Notes: generated by a model not told the origin, from the sequence alone. A stretch of 8,361 nucleotides of DNA from Cytophagales bacterium (GCA_025360235.1 JANYCO010000418.1:1-8361), one strand, 5' to 3'; shown: positions 1-6,533, counted from the first letter of the stretch. Translations and numbers: made by a program.

Positions 1-1087
1 GATCGCTATAAATTGGATTCAGCATATCTGGGTTACCGATAACTCCTAAAAATGGAGATCCTGTAACAGAATTAATAGTCTTAGCAACATATATTTTTGA
101 GTTAGGCCCTAGTTGTAATGCACCTGTATAACTATCTGAATTCCCAACTATCATTCTAGAGCTTACTATATCTAGTGGTGTTCCAGCATTCAAATCAAAT
201 CGTTCTATTTTAAAATCAGTAATCCCACTAATGTATAAATATCTACTATTTGGAGAAAACTCTAAACCATAATTTACTGGTGTCCCTCCTAAAACTATAG
301 CATTTGAAACGGTTCCAGATAAAATATTAAAATCAAAAATTTCGTACCCAACATCTCTAACCGCAACGGCTAGCTTAGAACCATCTGGCGAGGTTTTCAT
401 GTATCCTGCTGTATTGAATTGTGAGAAATCGCCTATTGGATTTTCATGAATTGAACCTATATTTTTAGTCTCTACTGGTAATGGATTTATCCCTAATGAA
501 GTAATTTGATAGGCCAAAAAAGATTGACTATTCCAACGATGTGCTATCAACCATACATCCGTTCCATTAAAATGTCTTACAGCAGTTAACTTTTCTGTCA
601 AATTATTAATTATAAATTGATTTTTAGTCATTGTAATATCACCTAACCCACCATCAAATGTCATATCAACAATAGAATATCTTAATCCATTTACTCCTGC
701 TAAATTATCTAAAGAAAAAATATAATATTGATTGGGTTTTCCTATAACTGGAATTATCAATCCGCTTTGTGTGGAAGACATATTCCCTAACAATCCATTT
801 CCATTAGGCATTGGGACATGATTTTTATTCCAAACCGTAATGCCATTGGTATAAAATAATAATCCACCATTGACATCCGCAATACTAGAACATCCTTCAC
901 CAGAATACATAACTCCATTGTTTATTGGTACAGGTGCCCCACTGTTGAAGTCTAATCCTGCATGATCACCAAAAAGCCAAATATTCCCTCGTTTATTTGC
1001 ACATTGTTGTGCAAAGATATTGGTGCTAAAATCTAAGCAAAATAAAAATAGGCTTAGCATAAAAATAATTATACCTTTTGTTTTCAT
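1..1087 (-). CDS. Exported WLFG-type beta-propeller-like surface protein, 3' end outside window
   Basis: The frame reads open from an ATG at 1087-1085 to the left edge (362 codons, no stop), so the C-terminus is missing. A signal peptide is visible: basic MKTK, a hydrophobic core, and probable cleavage after Ala26 (IFA/QQ). The mature part begins with a conserved block: NIWLFGDHAGLDF at residues 35-47, then GEGCSSIADVNGGLLFYTNGITVWN around 63-87. It continues with propeller-like strands, including SPDGSKLAV and FSPNSRYLYISG. From memory, this N-terminal block is common in large Bacteroidota proteins annotated as T9SS type B sorting / gliding-motility-associated C-terminal-domain proteins. A secreted, cell-surface role is therefore inferred; the sorting domain itself would lie beyond the window. 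It is separated by 141 nt from the sigma-factor operon on the same strand, and I found no convincing terminator or TAnnTTTG box in that gap. Confidence 0.85.
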   Translation of the reverse strand, partial: MKTKGIIIFMLSLFLFCLDFSTNIFAQQCANKRGNIWLFGDHAGLDFNSGAPVPINNGVMYSGEGCSSIADVNGGLLFYTNGITVWNKNHVPMPNGNGLLGNMSSTQSGLIIPVIGKPNQYYIFSLDNLAGVNGLRYSIVDMTFDGGLGDITMTKNQFIINNLTEKLTAVRHFNGTDVWLIAHRWNSQSFLAYQITSLGINPLPVETKNIGSIHENPIGDFSQFNTAGYMKTSPDGSKLAVAVRDVGYEIFDFNILSGTVSNAIVLGGTPVNYGLEFSPNSRYLYISGITDFKIERFDLNAGTPLDIVSSRMIVGNSDSYTGALQLGPNSKIYVAKTINSVTGSPFLGVIGNPDMLNPIYSD

Positions 1088-1100
1088 AAATAATTTTGTT

Positions 1101-1118
1101 TAATGTTTATTTACATTA
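1101..1118. repeat. 6-bp inverted repeat in the leader of the 1087 gene
   Basis: TAATGT (1101-1106) and ACATTA (1113-1118) are perfect inverted arms with a 6-nt spacer. They end 13 nt before the start codon of the leftmost gene. This could be a weak leader hairpin or a protein site, but arms this short and AT-rich can arise by chance. Confidence 0.25.
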
Positions 1119-1228
1119 GACCATTTTTTTTCAAAACGTGACAGTATATTTTAATTTTATCAAAATATTTATAGAAAAAAAAAGAATTAACCCAAAATAA
1201 GAATGAAAATGAAAACAAGGATCTATAT

Positions 1229-2023
1229 TTACAAAACATAAATCAATCCGACCTCAACTCCTTTCCCCCAGCGATCCAAGTAATAGTTTGCTTTGTATTT
1301 CAAAACGGAAGTCATATTAAACCTTGTGAAAGGTTCCATGAAAAATTTTATCCTTTTGTTGTTAAATAATAAAACCTTAACTCCAACTTTACCACTCAGA
1401 ACATAGTTGGCATCCCTGTTGGTCGTATTTACATCTAAGACAGTGGAAAAATTTGAATATCCTAGAGTGTTTCCCTGATTTAGCATAAGTCTTGAGCCAA
1501 TCAATTTGCCATTTATTATAAATGATATTTTCCGTTTTCTGAATGCCCAATATCCAAAACCTAAATTCAAATCTAAGTAATTATATTTATTCTGAGATTT
1601 TATTAATACAGCATTAGCGTTTAAATGTTTAAAATTCTCATGGAACGAAGCATACGAAATACCAAATGAGTAAATCAAATTAATCTTACCTGGCGGCATG
1701 TACATTAGGTTTGCTCCAGTACCATGTCCCATTTTAGGTTGAATACTTTTCTTGATTTCACTTTTAAACTCTGAACATTCCGTACAAATCCGATGGGCAT
1801 TTGAATGAGTAAACACAGAACCTGTTAACTCAAAAAACCAGTGATTAAAAATTTCTTCTTTCTTAGTAACTGTCCTGTTGATTAAAACAGGAGGCTCATA
1901 AATATAAACGATTGAATCTTCTTCATTACCTGTATTAAGAGAATCTTGTTGCGCAATAGCTCCATTAAAAAACATCACAAAGCTAAGTACCAAGATTACT
2001 CGATTCTTATTTTCTTTACTCAT
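1229..2023 (-). CDS. Outer-membrane beta-barrel-like protein, third gene of the ECF sigma operon
   Basis: 264 residues. The N-terminus is a signal peptide with hydrophobic core VILVLSFVMFF and likely cleavage AIA/QQ after residue 24. A short polar linker follows, then many alternating aromatic/hydrophobic strands (e.g. INLIYSFGISYASF, YLDLNLGFGYWAF, KVGVKVLLF). The protein ends in GLIYVL, which fits a small outer-membrane barrel of the Bacteroidota porin-like superfamily. No catalytic motif was recognised. A CxxC pair (Cys80-Cys83) lies early in the mature protein and is unusual for such a barrel. Its ATG overlaps the stop codon of the upstream anti-sigma gene (TAATG, 1 nt shared), indicating translational coupling. 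The context suggests a sensor, or an output, of the sigma/anti-sigma pair. The exact family is unknown to me. Confidence 0.8.
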   Translation of the reverse strand: MSKENKNRVILVLSFVMFFNGAIAQQDSLNTGNEEDSIVYIYEPPVLINRTVTKKEEIFNHWFFELTGSVFTHSNAHRICTECSEFKSEIKKSIQPKMGHGTGANLMYMPPGKINLIYSFGISYASFHENFKHLNANAVLIKSQNKYNYLDLNLGFGYWAFRKRKISFIINGKLIGSRLMLNQGNTLGYSNFSTVLDVNTTNRDANYVLSGKVGVKVLLFNNKRIKFFMEPFTRFNMTSVLKYKANYYLDRWGKGVEVGLIYVL

Positions 2024-2589
2024 TATCTTTTCCTTCTTACTTTTGTGGTATCAACAGTAACAATAGTATCTCTTTTTGTTATGTATTTTATTTTTTTAGA
2101 TAGTGGCCTAACTAATGAATCTTGTTTATTAATAAATTTTACCTGAGCTACTTCCGGTATACTATCCTTTATTACCTCCTGTTTTAAAATAACAGCATTC
2201 AATTCTTCTTTATTCAAAGAATCATCTTTCTGATTTACCTGCTTTGGAATTGTGAAATAACTATTTTTCTTTGGAAAATCTCCGGAAAGAGTATCCCCAT
2301 TAGTTGAACTTTCTCCTTTCTCATCTATTATTACATTTTCTTGAATTGATTTTTTAGAATTATCGTTTCTTTCAGAAGATAAAAAATAAAACGCCCATCC
2401 AATCAACCCGATAAGAATTAGTGACAAATAATATATATTGAAACGAAAAAGAGCAAAACGCAAAAAGTCTTTTTTATCAAGGCCCCTAGACATTTTACCC
2501 CATTGTTCCTCAAAAGAAGCGTCCAAGTCGGCTTCTTCACTCTTTGATCGAACAAATTCGTCAAACTTATTACTCGATTGACTTTGCAT
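2023..2589 (-). CDS. Single-pass membrane protein, probable anti-sigma factor
   Basis: 188 residues from an ATG at 2589. The first ~50 residues are charged and helical, with a conserved-looking EEQWGKMSRGLDKK segment (Trp30), as in the cytoplasmic sigma-binding part of many Bacteroidota anti-sigma proteins. One transmembrane helix follows at about 52-70 (IYYLSLILIGLIGWAFYFL). The rest is a low-complexity polar periplasmic tail of about 118 residues rich in K, E, D, S and T, ending KVRRKR. I see no FecR domain and no zinc-binding HxxxCxxC anti-sigma motif. The call rests on topology and position: the start overlaps the end of the ECF sigma gene by 20 nt, and the stop overlaps the next start by 1 nt. 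Expected role: hold the sigma factor at the inner membrane until an envelope signal arrives. It could be an uncharacterised coupling protein instead. Confidence 0.7.
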   Translation of the reverse strand: MQSQSSNKFDEFVRSKSEEADLDASFEEQWGKMSRGLDKKDFLRFALFRFNIYYLSLILIGLIGWAFYFLSSERNDNSKKSIQENVIIDEKGESSTNGDTLSGDFPKKNSYFTIPKQVNQKDDSLNKEELNAVILKQEVIKDSIPEVAQVKFINKQDSLVRPLSKKIKYITKRDTIVTVDTTKVRRKR

Positions 2590-3211
2590 GTGTTTGATTG
2601 GTTATTTTATTTATTTTCTTTGCCTTTGCCGCCTCTAGAAGTATCGCTTGTAAAGCAACCCGAGCACGTTTTAACCTTATTCTTGAGAGTTCTTCCGTAA
2701 TATTAAGTGTCTCCGCTATATTTTTGTGAGAATACCCATCTATCACGCTTAAATTAAAGACAACTCTGTAATTATCCTTCAACAGATCGATAGCATCCAT
2801 TATCTCTTCTTTAGTAAGACCCGAACTATATATTGAATCAAGTTCATCTCCTTCCTTATTATTGCTATATTCAGAATTGGAGTTATGATCATTTAATATT
2901 TGTTGCTCCTGTTCGCTAACTTTTACATATAATTTATTCTTTTTGTTAAGGAAATCGATGGATTTGTTTACAACAATTTTCCTAATCCAACCTTCCAGCG
3001 AACCAGAACCAGTATACCCTGCAATTTTCTCAAAGACAATTACAAAACTATCGTGTACAATATCTTTAGCATCGTCATAGGAACCAGTATACCGAAAACT
3101 TATCGCATTCATTTTTCCATAATACAGCTTGTAAAGGCTCTTTTGAGCTTCCCTATTAAAGGTTTTGCATCCCTTTATAATTTCTATCTCTGATTTCTCT
3201 ATATTAGACAC
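2570..3211 (-). CDS. ECF-type RNA polymerase sigma factor (sigma-70 family)
   Basis: 213 residues from the GTG chosen here. Region 2 is clear: AQKSLYKLYYGKM (about 22-34), then the DAKDIVHDSFVIVFEKI block and GWIRKIVVNKSIDFLNKK, the core-binding and -10-recognition part. A non-conserved linker rich in N, S and E follows. Region 4 is the HTH: KDNYRVVFNLSVIDGYSHKN, then AETLNITEELSRIRLKRAR. There is no extra domain. A TTG eight codons further upstream (3235) is open in the same frame, but it lies inside a good -7 box (TATTTTTG, 3233-3240), so transcription would start after it. The GTG at 3211 also gives the usual short ECF N-terminus. It is first gene of an operon with the membrane protein (20-nt overlap) and barrel protein downstream. 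Its targets are unknown. Confidence 0.88.
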   Translation of the reverse strand: MSNIEKSEIEIIKGCKTFNREAQKSLYKLYYGKMNAISFRYTGSYDDAKDIVHDSFVIVFEKIAGYTGSGSLEGWIRKIVVNKSIDFLNKKNKLYVKVSEQEQQILNDHNSNSEYSNNKEGDELDSIYSSGLTKEEIMDAIDLLKDNYRVVFNLSVIDGYSHKNIAETLNITEELSRIRLKRARVALQAILLEAAKAKKINKITNQTHAKSIE

Positions 3212-3225
3212 GTATTTTACTGTTC

Positions 3226-3266
3226 CGTTACACAAAAATAACTTTTTTTATTAAATTACTGTAACG
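3226..3266. repeat. TGTAACG inverted repeat between the divergent sigma and lipoprotein genes
   Basis: CGTTACA at 3226-3232 and TGTAACG at 3260-3266 are perfect 7-bp inverted arms separated by 27 nt. They bracket the -7 box of the sigma operon. Each arm reads TGTAACG toward one of the two divergent genes. They could be paired operator half-sites or outward-facing ECF -35 boxes. Seven-base arms within 100 nt can also arise by chance. Confidence 0.4.
3233..3240 (-). promoter_or_regulatory. -7 box (TATTTTTG) for the sigma operon
   Basis: Read on the minus strand, the sequence is TATTTTTG, an exact match to the Bacteroidota -7 consensus TAnnTTTG. It lies 21 nt before the GTG chosen as start of the sigma gene. 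No clear TTTG -33 partner is present; TTAC lies at roughly the right distance. It is flanked by the TGTAACG inverted repeat. It would give basal, housekeeping-sigma expression with a leader of roughly 15 nt. Confidence 0.45.
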
Positions 3267-3285
3267 AAATAGAATATCATTGTCT
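3260..3285 (+). promoter_or_regulatory. Possible ECF-type promoter of the lipoprotein gene
   Basis: TGTAAC (3260-3265), a 16-nt spacer, then GTCT (3282-3285), ending 34 nt before the lipoprotein ATG. An AAC-containing -35 box with a 16-17 nt spacer and a GT-containing -10 box is the general form of ECF promoters. The adjacent ECF gene makes it a natural candidate regulator. This is inference from motif shape only. A weaker housekeeping alternative, CATATTTG at 3286-3293, matches 7 of 8 positions of TAnnTTTG but has no -33 partner. Confidence 0.3.
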
Positions 3286-3287
3286 CA

Positions 3288-3307
3288 TATTTGTAAATTC
3301 ACAAATA
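3288..3307. repeat. 7-bp inverted repeat upstream of the lipoprotein gene
   Basis: TATTTGT (3288-3294) and ACAAATA (3301-3307) are perfect inverted arms around a 6-nt spacer, 12 nt before the lipoprotein ATG. They may be a leader stem-loop or an operator overlapping the presumed start of transcription. No poly-T follows, so it is not a terminator. Confidence 0.35.
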
Positions 3308-3319
3308 ATCTAATTGTTC

Positions 3320-4306
3320 ATGAAATTAAAATTCATAATTATACTTATTTTTCCTTTAACCTATTATGGTTGTAAAAAGAAATGTACCGAAGTTAATCCC
3401 TCTACTATTAAAACATGGACTTCTGTGGCTACTCCTTATTCAGGTATATTATATAGACTTGATTTCCCAAATCCGAATACGGGCTATATAGTTGGTTCTG
3501 GAGGATTAATCCTTAAAACTTCAAATGGGGGGACCTCTTTTAATCAAATCCCTTCTGGAACGACTCAAGACTTATGTGCAATAGACTTCATTAATGCGAA
3601 CATTGGTTATGTTGGTGGAAATGGTAATATTCTAAATAAAACTACTGATGGAGGTTTAACATGGACTAATTTAAGTATTGGTACTACAAGTATTCGAGGA
3701 ATTTATTTTTTTGATGCAAATACAGGATTTATATCTGGTGCTGCTGGTTTTTTAAAAAAAACTACAGACGGCGGGACAACGTGGAATACTCTTAATTCTG
3801 GAACTACAGTTAGTGATATAAATTGTATTTATTTTGTAAATTCTAGTATTGGATATATTTCTGGATTGTATGGTTATATAGCAAAAACAATTGATGGAGG
3901 GGTGACATGGACACAATTGAATACTGGTATTAAATTTGTCGGAATATCAGCTCTTCATAATTTACATTTTACAAATCAAAATATCGGTTTTGCAGTAGGA
4001 GGCAATACTATAAGCAGTGATAGTTATATTTTAAAAACGACAAATGGAGGAATCAATTGGACAAGACAAACAACTCCAACTAATAATGTTAGTTATACCT
4101 CCGTTCAATTCATAAATAATAATGAAGGTTATGCTGTAGGCGGAAATGTTCCCAACAATACAGGGACTATAAGCAAAACAATTGATGGAGGCACAACTTG
4201 GACTAATGTTCCAATAACATCCAGCAGATTGTATGGCTTTCAACTTATCAATTCGGGTTTAGGCTTTGCGGTAGGGCTTAATACCACAATCCTTAAAGGG
4301 AACTAA
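3320..4306 (+). CDS. Putative lipoprotein with Ycf48-like Asp-box repeats
   Basis: 328 residues from the ATG at 3320; a TTG two codons upstream is a poorer start and would lengthen the signal peptide. The N-terminus (MKLKFIIILIFPLTYYGC) looks like a lipoprotein signal with Cys18 as the lipidated residue, although the lipobox is atypical (Tyr at -3). KKKC follows, without the acidic residues that mark many surface-exported Bacteroidota lipoproteins, so a periplasmic face is more likely. The body holds six repeats of about 40 residues of the form G(Y/F)xxG...KT(T/S/I)(D/N)GGxxW, with GG-x-x-W/F ending near residues 74, 115, 155, 197, 247 and 294. A last half-repeat is GFAVGLNTTILKGN. This is the BNR/Ycf48-like beta-propeller pattern. 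The ligand is unknown; a scaffold or binding role is inferred. It is divergent from the ECF operon and ends before a strong terminator. Confidence 0.85.
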   Translation: MKLKFIIILIFPLTYYGCKKKCTEVNPSTIKTWTSVATPYSGILYRLDFPNPNTGYIVGSGGLILKTSNGGTSFNQIPSGTTQDLCAIDFINANIGYVGGNGNILNKTTDGGLTWTNLSIGTTSIRGIYFFDANTGFISGAAGFLKKTTDGGTTWNTLNSGTTVSDINCIYFVNSSIGYISGLYGYIAKTIDGGVTWTQLNTGIKFVGISALHNLHFTNQNIGFAVGGNTISSDSYILKTTNGGINWTRQTTPTNNVSYTSVQFINNNEGYAVGGNVPNNTGTISKTIDGGTTWTNVPITSSRLYGFQLINSGLGFAVGLNTTILKGN

Positions 4307-4349
4307 TTTTTTCGCTATATTTTTTACCCATAGTGTTGTTTCTTTTTTC

Positions 4350-4389
4350 GGCACAGCTCAGAGAAATTTGAGTTGTGCCTTTTTTTTTT
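4350..4389 (+). terminator. Intrinsic terminator after the lipoprotein gene
   Basis: The 5' arm GGCACAGCTCA (4350-4360) pairs with TGAGTTGTGCC (4369-4379): 11 pairs including one G-U, with an 8-nt loop. Ten consecutive T follow at 4380-4389. It is a textbook Rho-independent terminator for plus-strand transcription. The opposite strand has no T-tract, so it acts in one direction. It lies 43 nt after the lipoprotein stop codon and directly before murI. Confidence 0.9.
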
Positions 4390-4396
4390 ACCTTTG
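4367..4396 (+). promoter_or_regulatory. Bacteroidota promoter of murI, embedded in the terminator
   Basis: TTTG (4367-4370), an 18-nt spacer, then TACCTTTG (4389-4396): an exact match to both halves of the Bacteroidota housekeeping consensus (TTTG / TAnnTTTG). The -33 box spans the loop and 3' arm of the upstream terminator, and the T-tract forms most of the spacer. Transcription would begin a few bases after 4396, that is at or within a base or two of the murI ATG (4401), implying a leaderless or nearly leaderless message. Confidence 0.65.
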
Positions 4397-4400
4397 ATGA

Positions 4401-5207
4401 ATGAACAAGGAGAAACCCATAGGAATTTTTGATAGTGGTATCGGCGGGCTTACTGTAGCAAGAGCTGTAAAAGATTTGCTCCCCAATGAAAGTATCATTT
4501 ATTTTGGCGATACAGCCCATCTGCCCTATGGAGACAAATCGGCGGCAGCCATACAGTCCTATACAGTAAAAATCTGTGATCTGCTGCTTAAACAGCAATG
4601 CAAGGTAATTCTTATTGCCTGCAACTCGGCCTCTTCTGCAGCTTATCAGCTTGCCAAGGAATATGTAGGAAGCAAAGCAAAAGTAATAAATGTAATAGAC
4701 CCGGTTATTTCCTACCTGGGAGAAAAATTTGAAAACAAAACCATAGGTTTGATTGGTACAAAAAGAACCGTGCGTTCTAATGTTTACCAGAAGAAATTAG
4801 ACAAACTCAATAAAAATATTCAGCTCCGGTCGTTGGCTACACCACTGTTGGCACCTATGATAGAAGAAGGATATTTTGATAATACAATTAGCGAACATAT
4901 CATTCAAAGCTACATCTCAGACCCTACTCTTCAAGGAATAGAGGCATTAGTATTAGGTTGCACGCATTACCCTCTTATAAAAAAACAGATTGCTGGCTTT
5001 TACAATGAAAAAACAGAAGTAATCGACAGCTCAAATATTGTAGCTTCTTATCTGAAAAATTATCTAAATAAAAACAATCTAAATAGAGAATCTGGGGTTA
5101 ACTATAACAAATTTTTCGTTTCAGATTATACACATTCCTTTGCAGAAGCAACGAGAATATTTTTTAAAGAAGAAGTCAATTTAGAGTATTATCCTCTATG
5201 GGAATAA
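4401..5207 (+). CDS. murI: Glutamate racemase
   Basis: 268 residues, normal length for the family. MurI interconverts L- and D-glutamate in the cytoplasm without a cofactor and supplies D-Glu for peptidoglycan precursors (the MurD step). Hallmarks are all present: GIFDSGIGGLTV at 8-19 with Asp11-Ser12, YFGDTAHLPYG at 34-44, the first catalytic cysteine in ACNSAS (Cys74), and the second in GCTHYPL (Cys187, followed by His189). The ATG at 4401 is the right start because the conserved GIFDSG block begins only seven residues later. Two tandem stops (TAA TAA) end the gene. It has its own promoter, is isolated by a terminator upstream and is convergent with the TPR gene, so it appears monocistronic. 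In many relatives murI follows ompH/skp-like genes; that context is absent here. Confidence 0.97.
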   Translation: MNKEKPIGIFDSGIGGLTVARAVKDLLPNESIIYFGDTAHLPYGDKSAAAIQSYTVKICDLLLKQQCKVILIACNSASSAAYQLAKEYVGSKAKVINVIDPVISYLGEKFENKTIGLIGTKRTVRSNVYQKKLDKLNKNIQLRSLATPLLAPMIEEGYFDNTISEHIIQSYISDPTLQGIEALVLGCTHYPLIKKQIAGFYNEKTEVIDSSNIVASYLKNYLNKNNLNRESGVNYNKFFVSDYTHSFAEATRIFFKEEVNLEYYPLWE

Positions 5208-5220
5208 TAAATTATGTATA

Positions 5221-5246
5221 AAAAAAGAGCAAATAAATCCGCTCTT
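5221..5246 (-). terminator. Intrinsic terminator of the TPR gene
   Basis: On the minus strand AAGAGC (5246-5241) pairs with GCTCTT (5230-5225) across a 10-nt loop, followed by a continuing T-run to about 5220. The stem is short (6 pairs) but the U-tract is good, and it lies about 45 nt after the TAG stop of the TPR gene. On the plus strand no T-run follows, so it is not a proper terminator for murI. Confidence 0.65.
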
Positions 5247-5291
5247 ACATTCTTTAAATCGCCAATTATCTAATCAGCACGGTATCAAGTT

Positions 5292-6533
5292 CTATTGGCA
5301 ATTTTTCTTAACTACTTCTGCAACTTCAGTATTACCTAGCTCTCCAGATTTTTTAAAATCTTTACAAGCATCGTCTTTTTTATCCATTTTAATTTCTAAC
5401 ATACCTCTGTTGAAATAGGCCGTTGCATTTTCTGGTTTTAATTCTATCAATGCGTTTAAATCACTAAGGGCTCCATCTACATTTTTCATTGAGACTCTAA
5501 CGTCTGCTCGCTTTTGATAGATATAGAAATTGTAAGGATTCATTTCAATATATCTTGTGTAATCTGCTTCCGCATCTGCAAATTTTCCAAGTGACGTGTA
5601 CGCTACGGCTCTGTTTATATATGGGTCTAAGCCTTGGGGATCTAATTCAATCACCATACTAAAATCCGAAGCCGCTTGTTCATACATTTTTAAATTCATG
5701 CAGGTATTTGCACGGTTGTAATAGAAATCGTTTACTATAGAGTTCAATTCAATCGCTTTATTGAAATTTATTAAAGCTCCGTTGTAATTTCTAAGATAAT
5801 GCTGAGCCAAACCCATTCTATGATAAATATAAGCGTCCGTTTTACCTGTATCTAAATTACTAGCTATCTGAAGATCTTCCAATGCTTCATTGTATTTACC
5901 TAACTTAATTTTTGAATCTGCTCTATGGAAATATAAATCTTTGTTATTCTTTTCAAACTTTATAGCATTTGAAAAGAATATTATAGCCTTTTGCTCATTT
6001 CCTAGTTTTGATTCTATAACACCAGTTATATAATCTATTTCTGCTCCTGGTTTCAATTGACTACATCTTTCAAAATCTTTTAAAGCTTCTGGATACAGAC
6101 CCATTATATTATAGATCAATCCTCTTTCATAATGAGATTTATAACTTTTAGGATCCAATCCAATAAGCATTGTATAGTCCTTAATAGCTTCATCATCTAG
6201 TCCTATTTTCGAATTAAGATGTCCTCTGTTGTATAAAGCTTCTTTATTTTTTGCGTTTAATTTTATTACCTGATCGTAATCAGCGATGGCTTGAAAACTA
6301 TTCCCAAGTTTTTCATGAGAAAAAGCTCTTTGTAAATACGCATCTTCGTATTGAGGGTATACAGAAATTGCTGACGTAAAATCATTTAATGCTTCTGGAT
6401 AATTGGTTTTCTTATAGTTTTCCATTCCTTTCTGGAAAAACTTCTTAGCAACGGGGTCTATTCTAACACAAAATGCGTTGAAAGAGCCAGTAAAAATAAT
6501 TGCGATTAGTAGTATTAATGATTTCGTTTTCAT
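5292..6533 (-). CDS. Exported tetratricopeptide-repeat protein (about 11 TPRs)
   Basis: 413 residues from an ATG at 6533, with a signal peptide (MKTKSLILLIAIIFTGSFNA) ending near residue 20-22, so it is probably periplasmic. From about residue 29 the whole chain is TPR units of 34-36 residues. Recurrent patterns are AYLQRAFSHEKLGNSFQAIADYDQVIKLN and similar: A/Y at 8, G at about 15, A at 20 and P near 32 (LDP, MNP, LKP endings). I count about 11 repeats. The last is degenerate and runs into DACKDFKKSGELGN, a common C-terminal signature of Bacteroidota TPR proteins. It has no enzymatic domain; a protein-protein scaffold or envelope-assembly role is inferred. It ends in a TAG stop with its own terminator. 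An ECF-like TGTAAC-N16-CGTA element lies upstream, which may tie it to the sigma operon. Confidence 0.9.
   Translation of the reverse strand: MKTKSLILLIAIIFTGSFNAFCVRIDPVAKKFFQKGMENYKKTNYPEALNDFTSAISVYPQYEDAYLQRAFSHEKLGNSFQAIADYDQVIKLNAKNKEALYNRGHLNSKIGLDDEAIKDYTMLIGLDPKSYKSHYERGLIYNIMGLYPEALKDFERCSQLKPGAEIDYITGVIESKLGNEQKAIIFFSNAIKFEKNNKDLYFHRADSKIKLGKYNEALEDLQIASNLDTGKTDAYIYHRMGLAQHYLRNYNGALINFNKAIELNSIVNDFYYNRANTCMNLKMYEQAASDFSMVIELDPQGLDPYINRAVAYTSLGKFADAEADYTRYIEMNPYNFYIYQKRADVRVSMKNVDGALSDLNALIELKPENATAYFNRGMLEIKMDKKDDACKDFKKSGELGNTEVAEVVKKNCQ

Noticed and set aside
1146..1168. ATATTTT / AAAATAT inverted repeat
   Set aside because: The arms contain only A and T in an AT-rich gap and there is no T-tract, so chance is the simplest explanation.
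1946..2146. 66-residue open frame on the plus strand
   Set aside because: It lies antisense across the junction of the anti-sigma and barrel genes, both of which have better family, topology and operon evidence; its product has no recognisable feature.
4031..4243. 70-residue open frame on the minus strand
   Set aside because: It is antisense to the Asp-box repeats of the lipoprotein, and its Cys/Ser-rich composition mirrors the Gly/Thr-rich repeat codons.
3320..4306. Repeated segments suggesting a CRISPR or DNA satellite
   Set aside because: The repeats are protein-level Ycf48/Asp-box units with diverged codons and irregular spacing, not identical DNA repeats.
4293..4598. 101-residue open frame on the minus strand
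   Set aside because: It is antisense to the start of murI and runs through the terminator hairpin; it is a by-product of murI codon structure.
5261..5299. GCCAAT / ATTGGC inverted repeat around the TPR stop codon
   Set aside because: Six-base arms with a 27-nt loop; the nearby hairpin with a T-run (5221-5246) is a better terminator.
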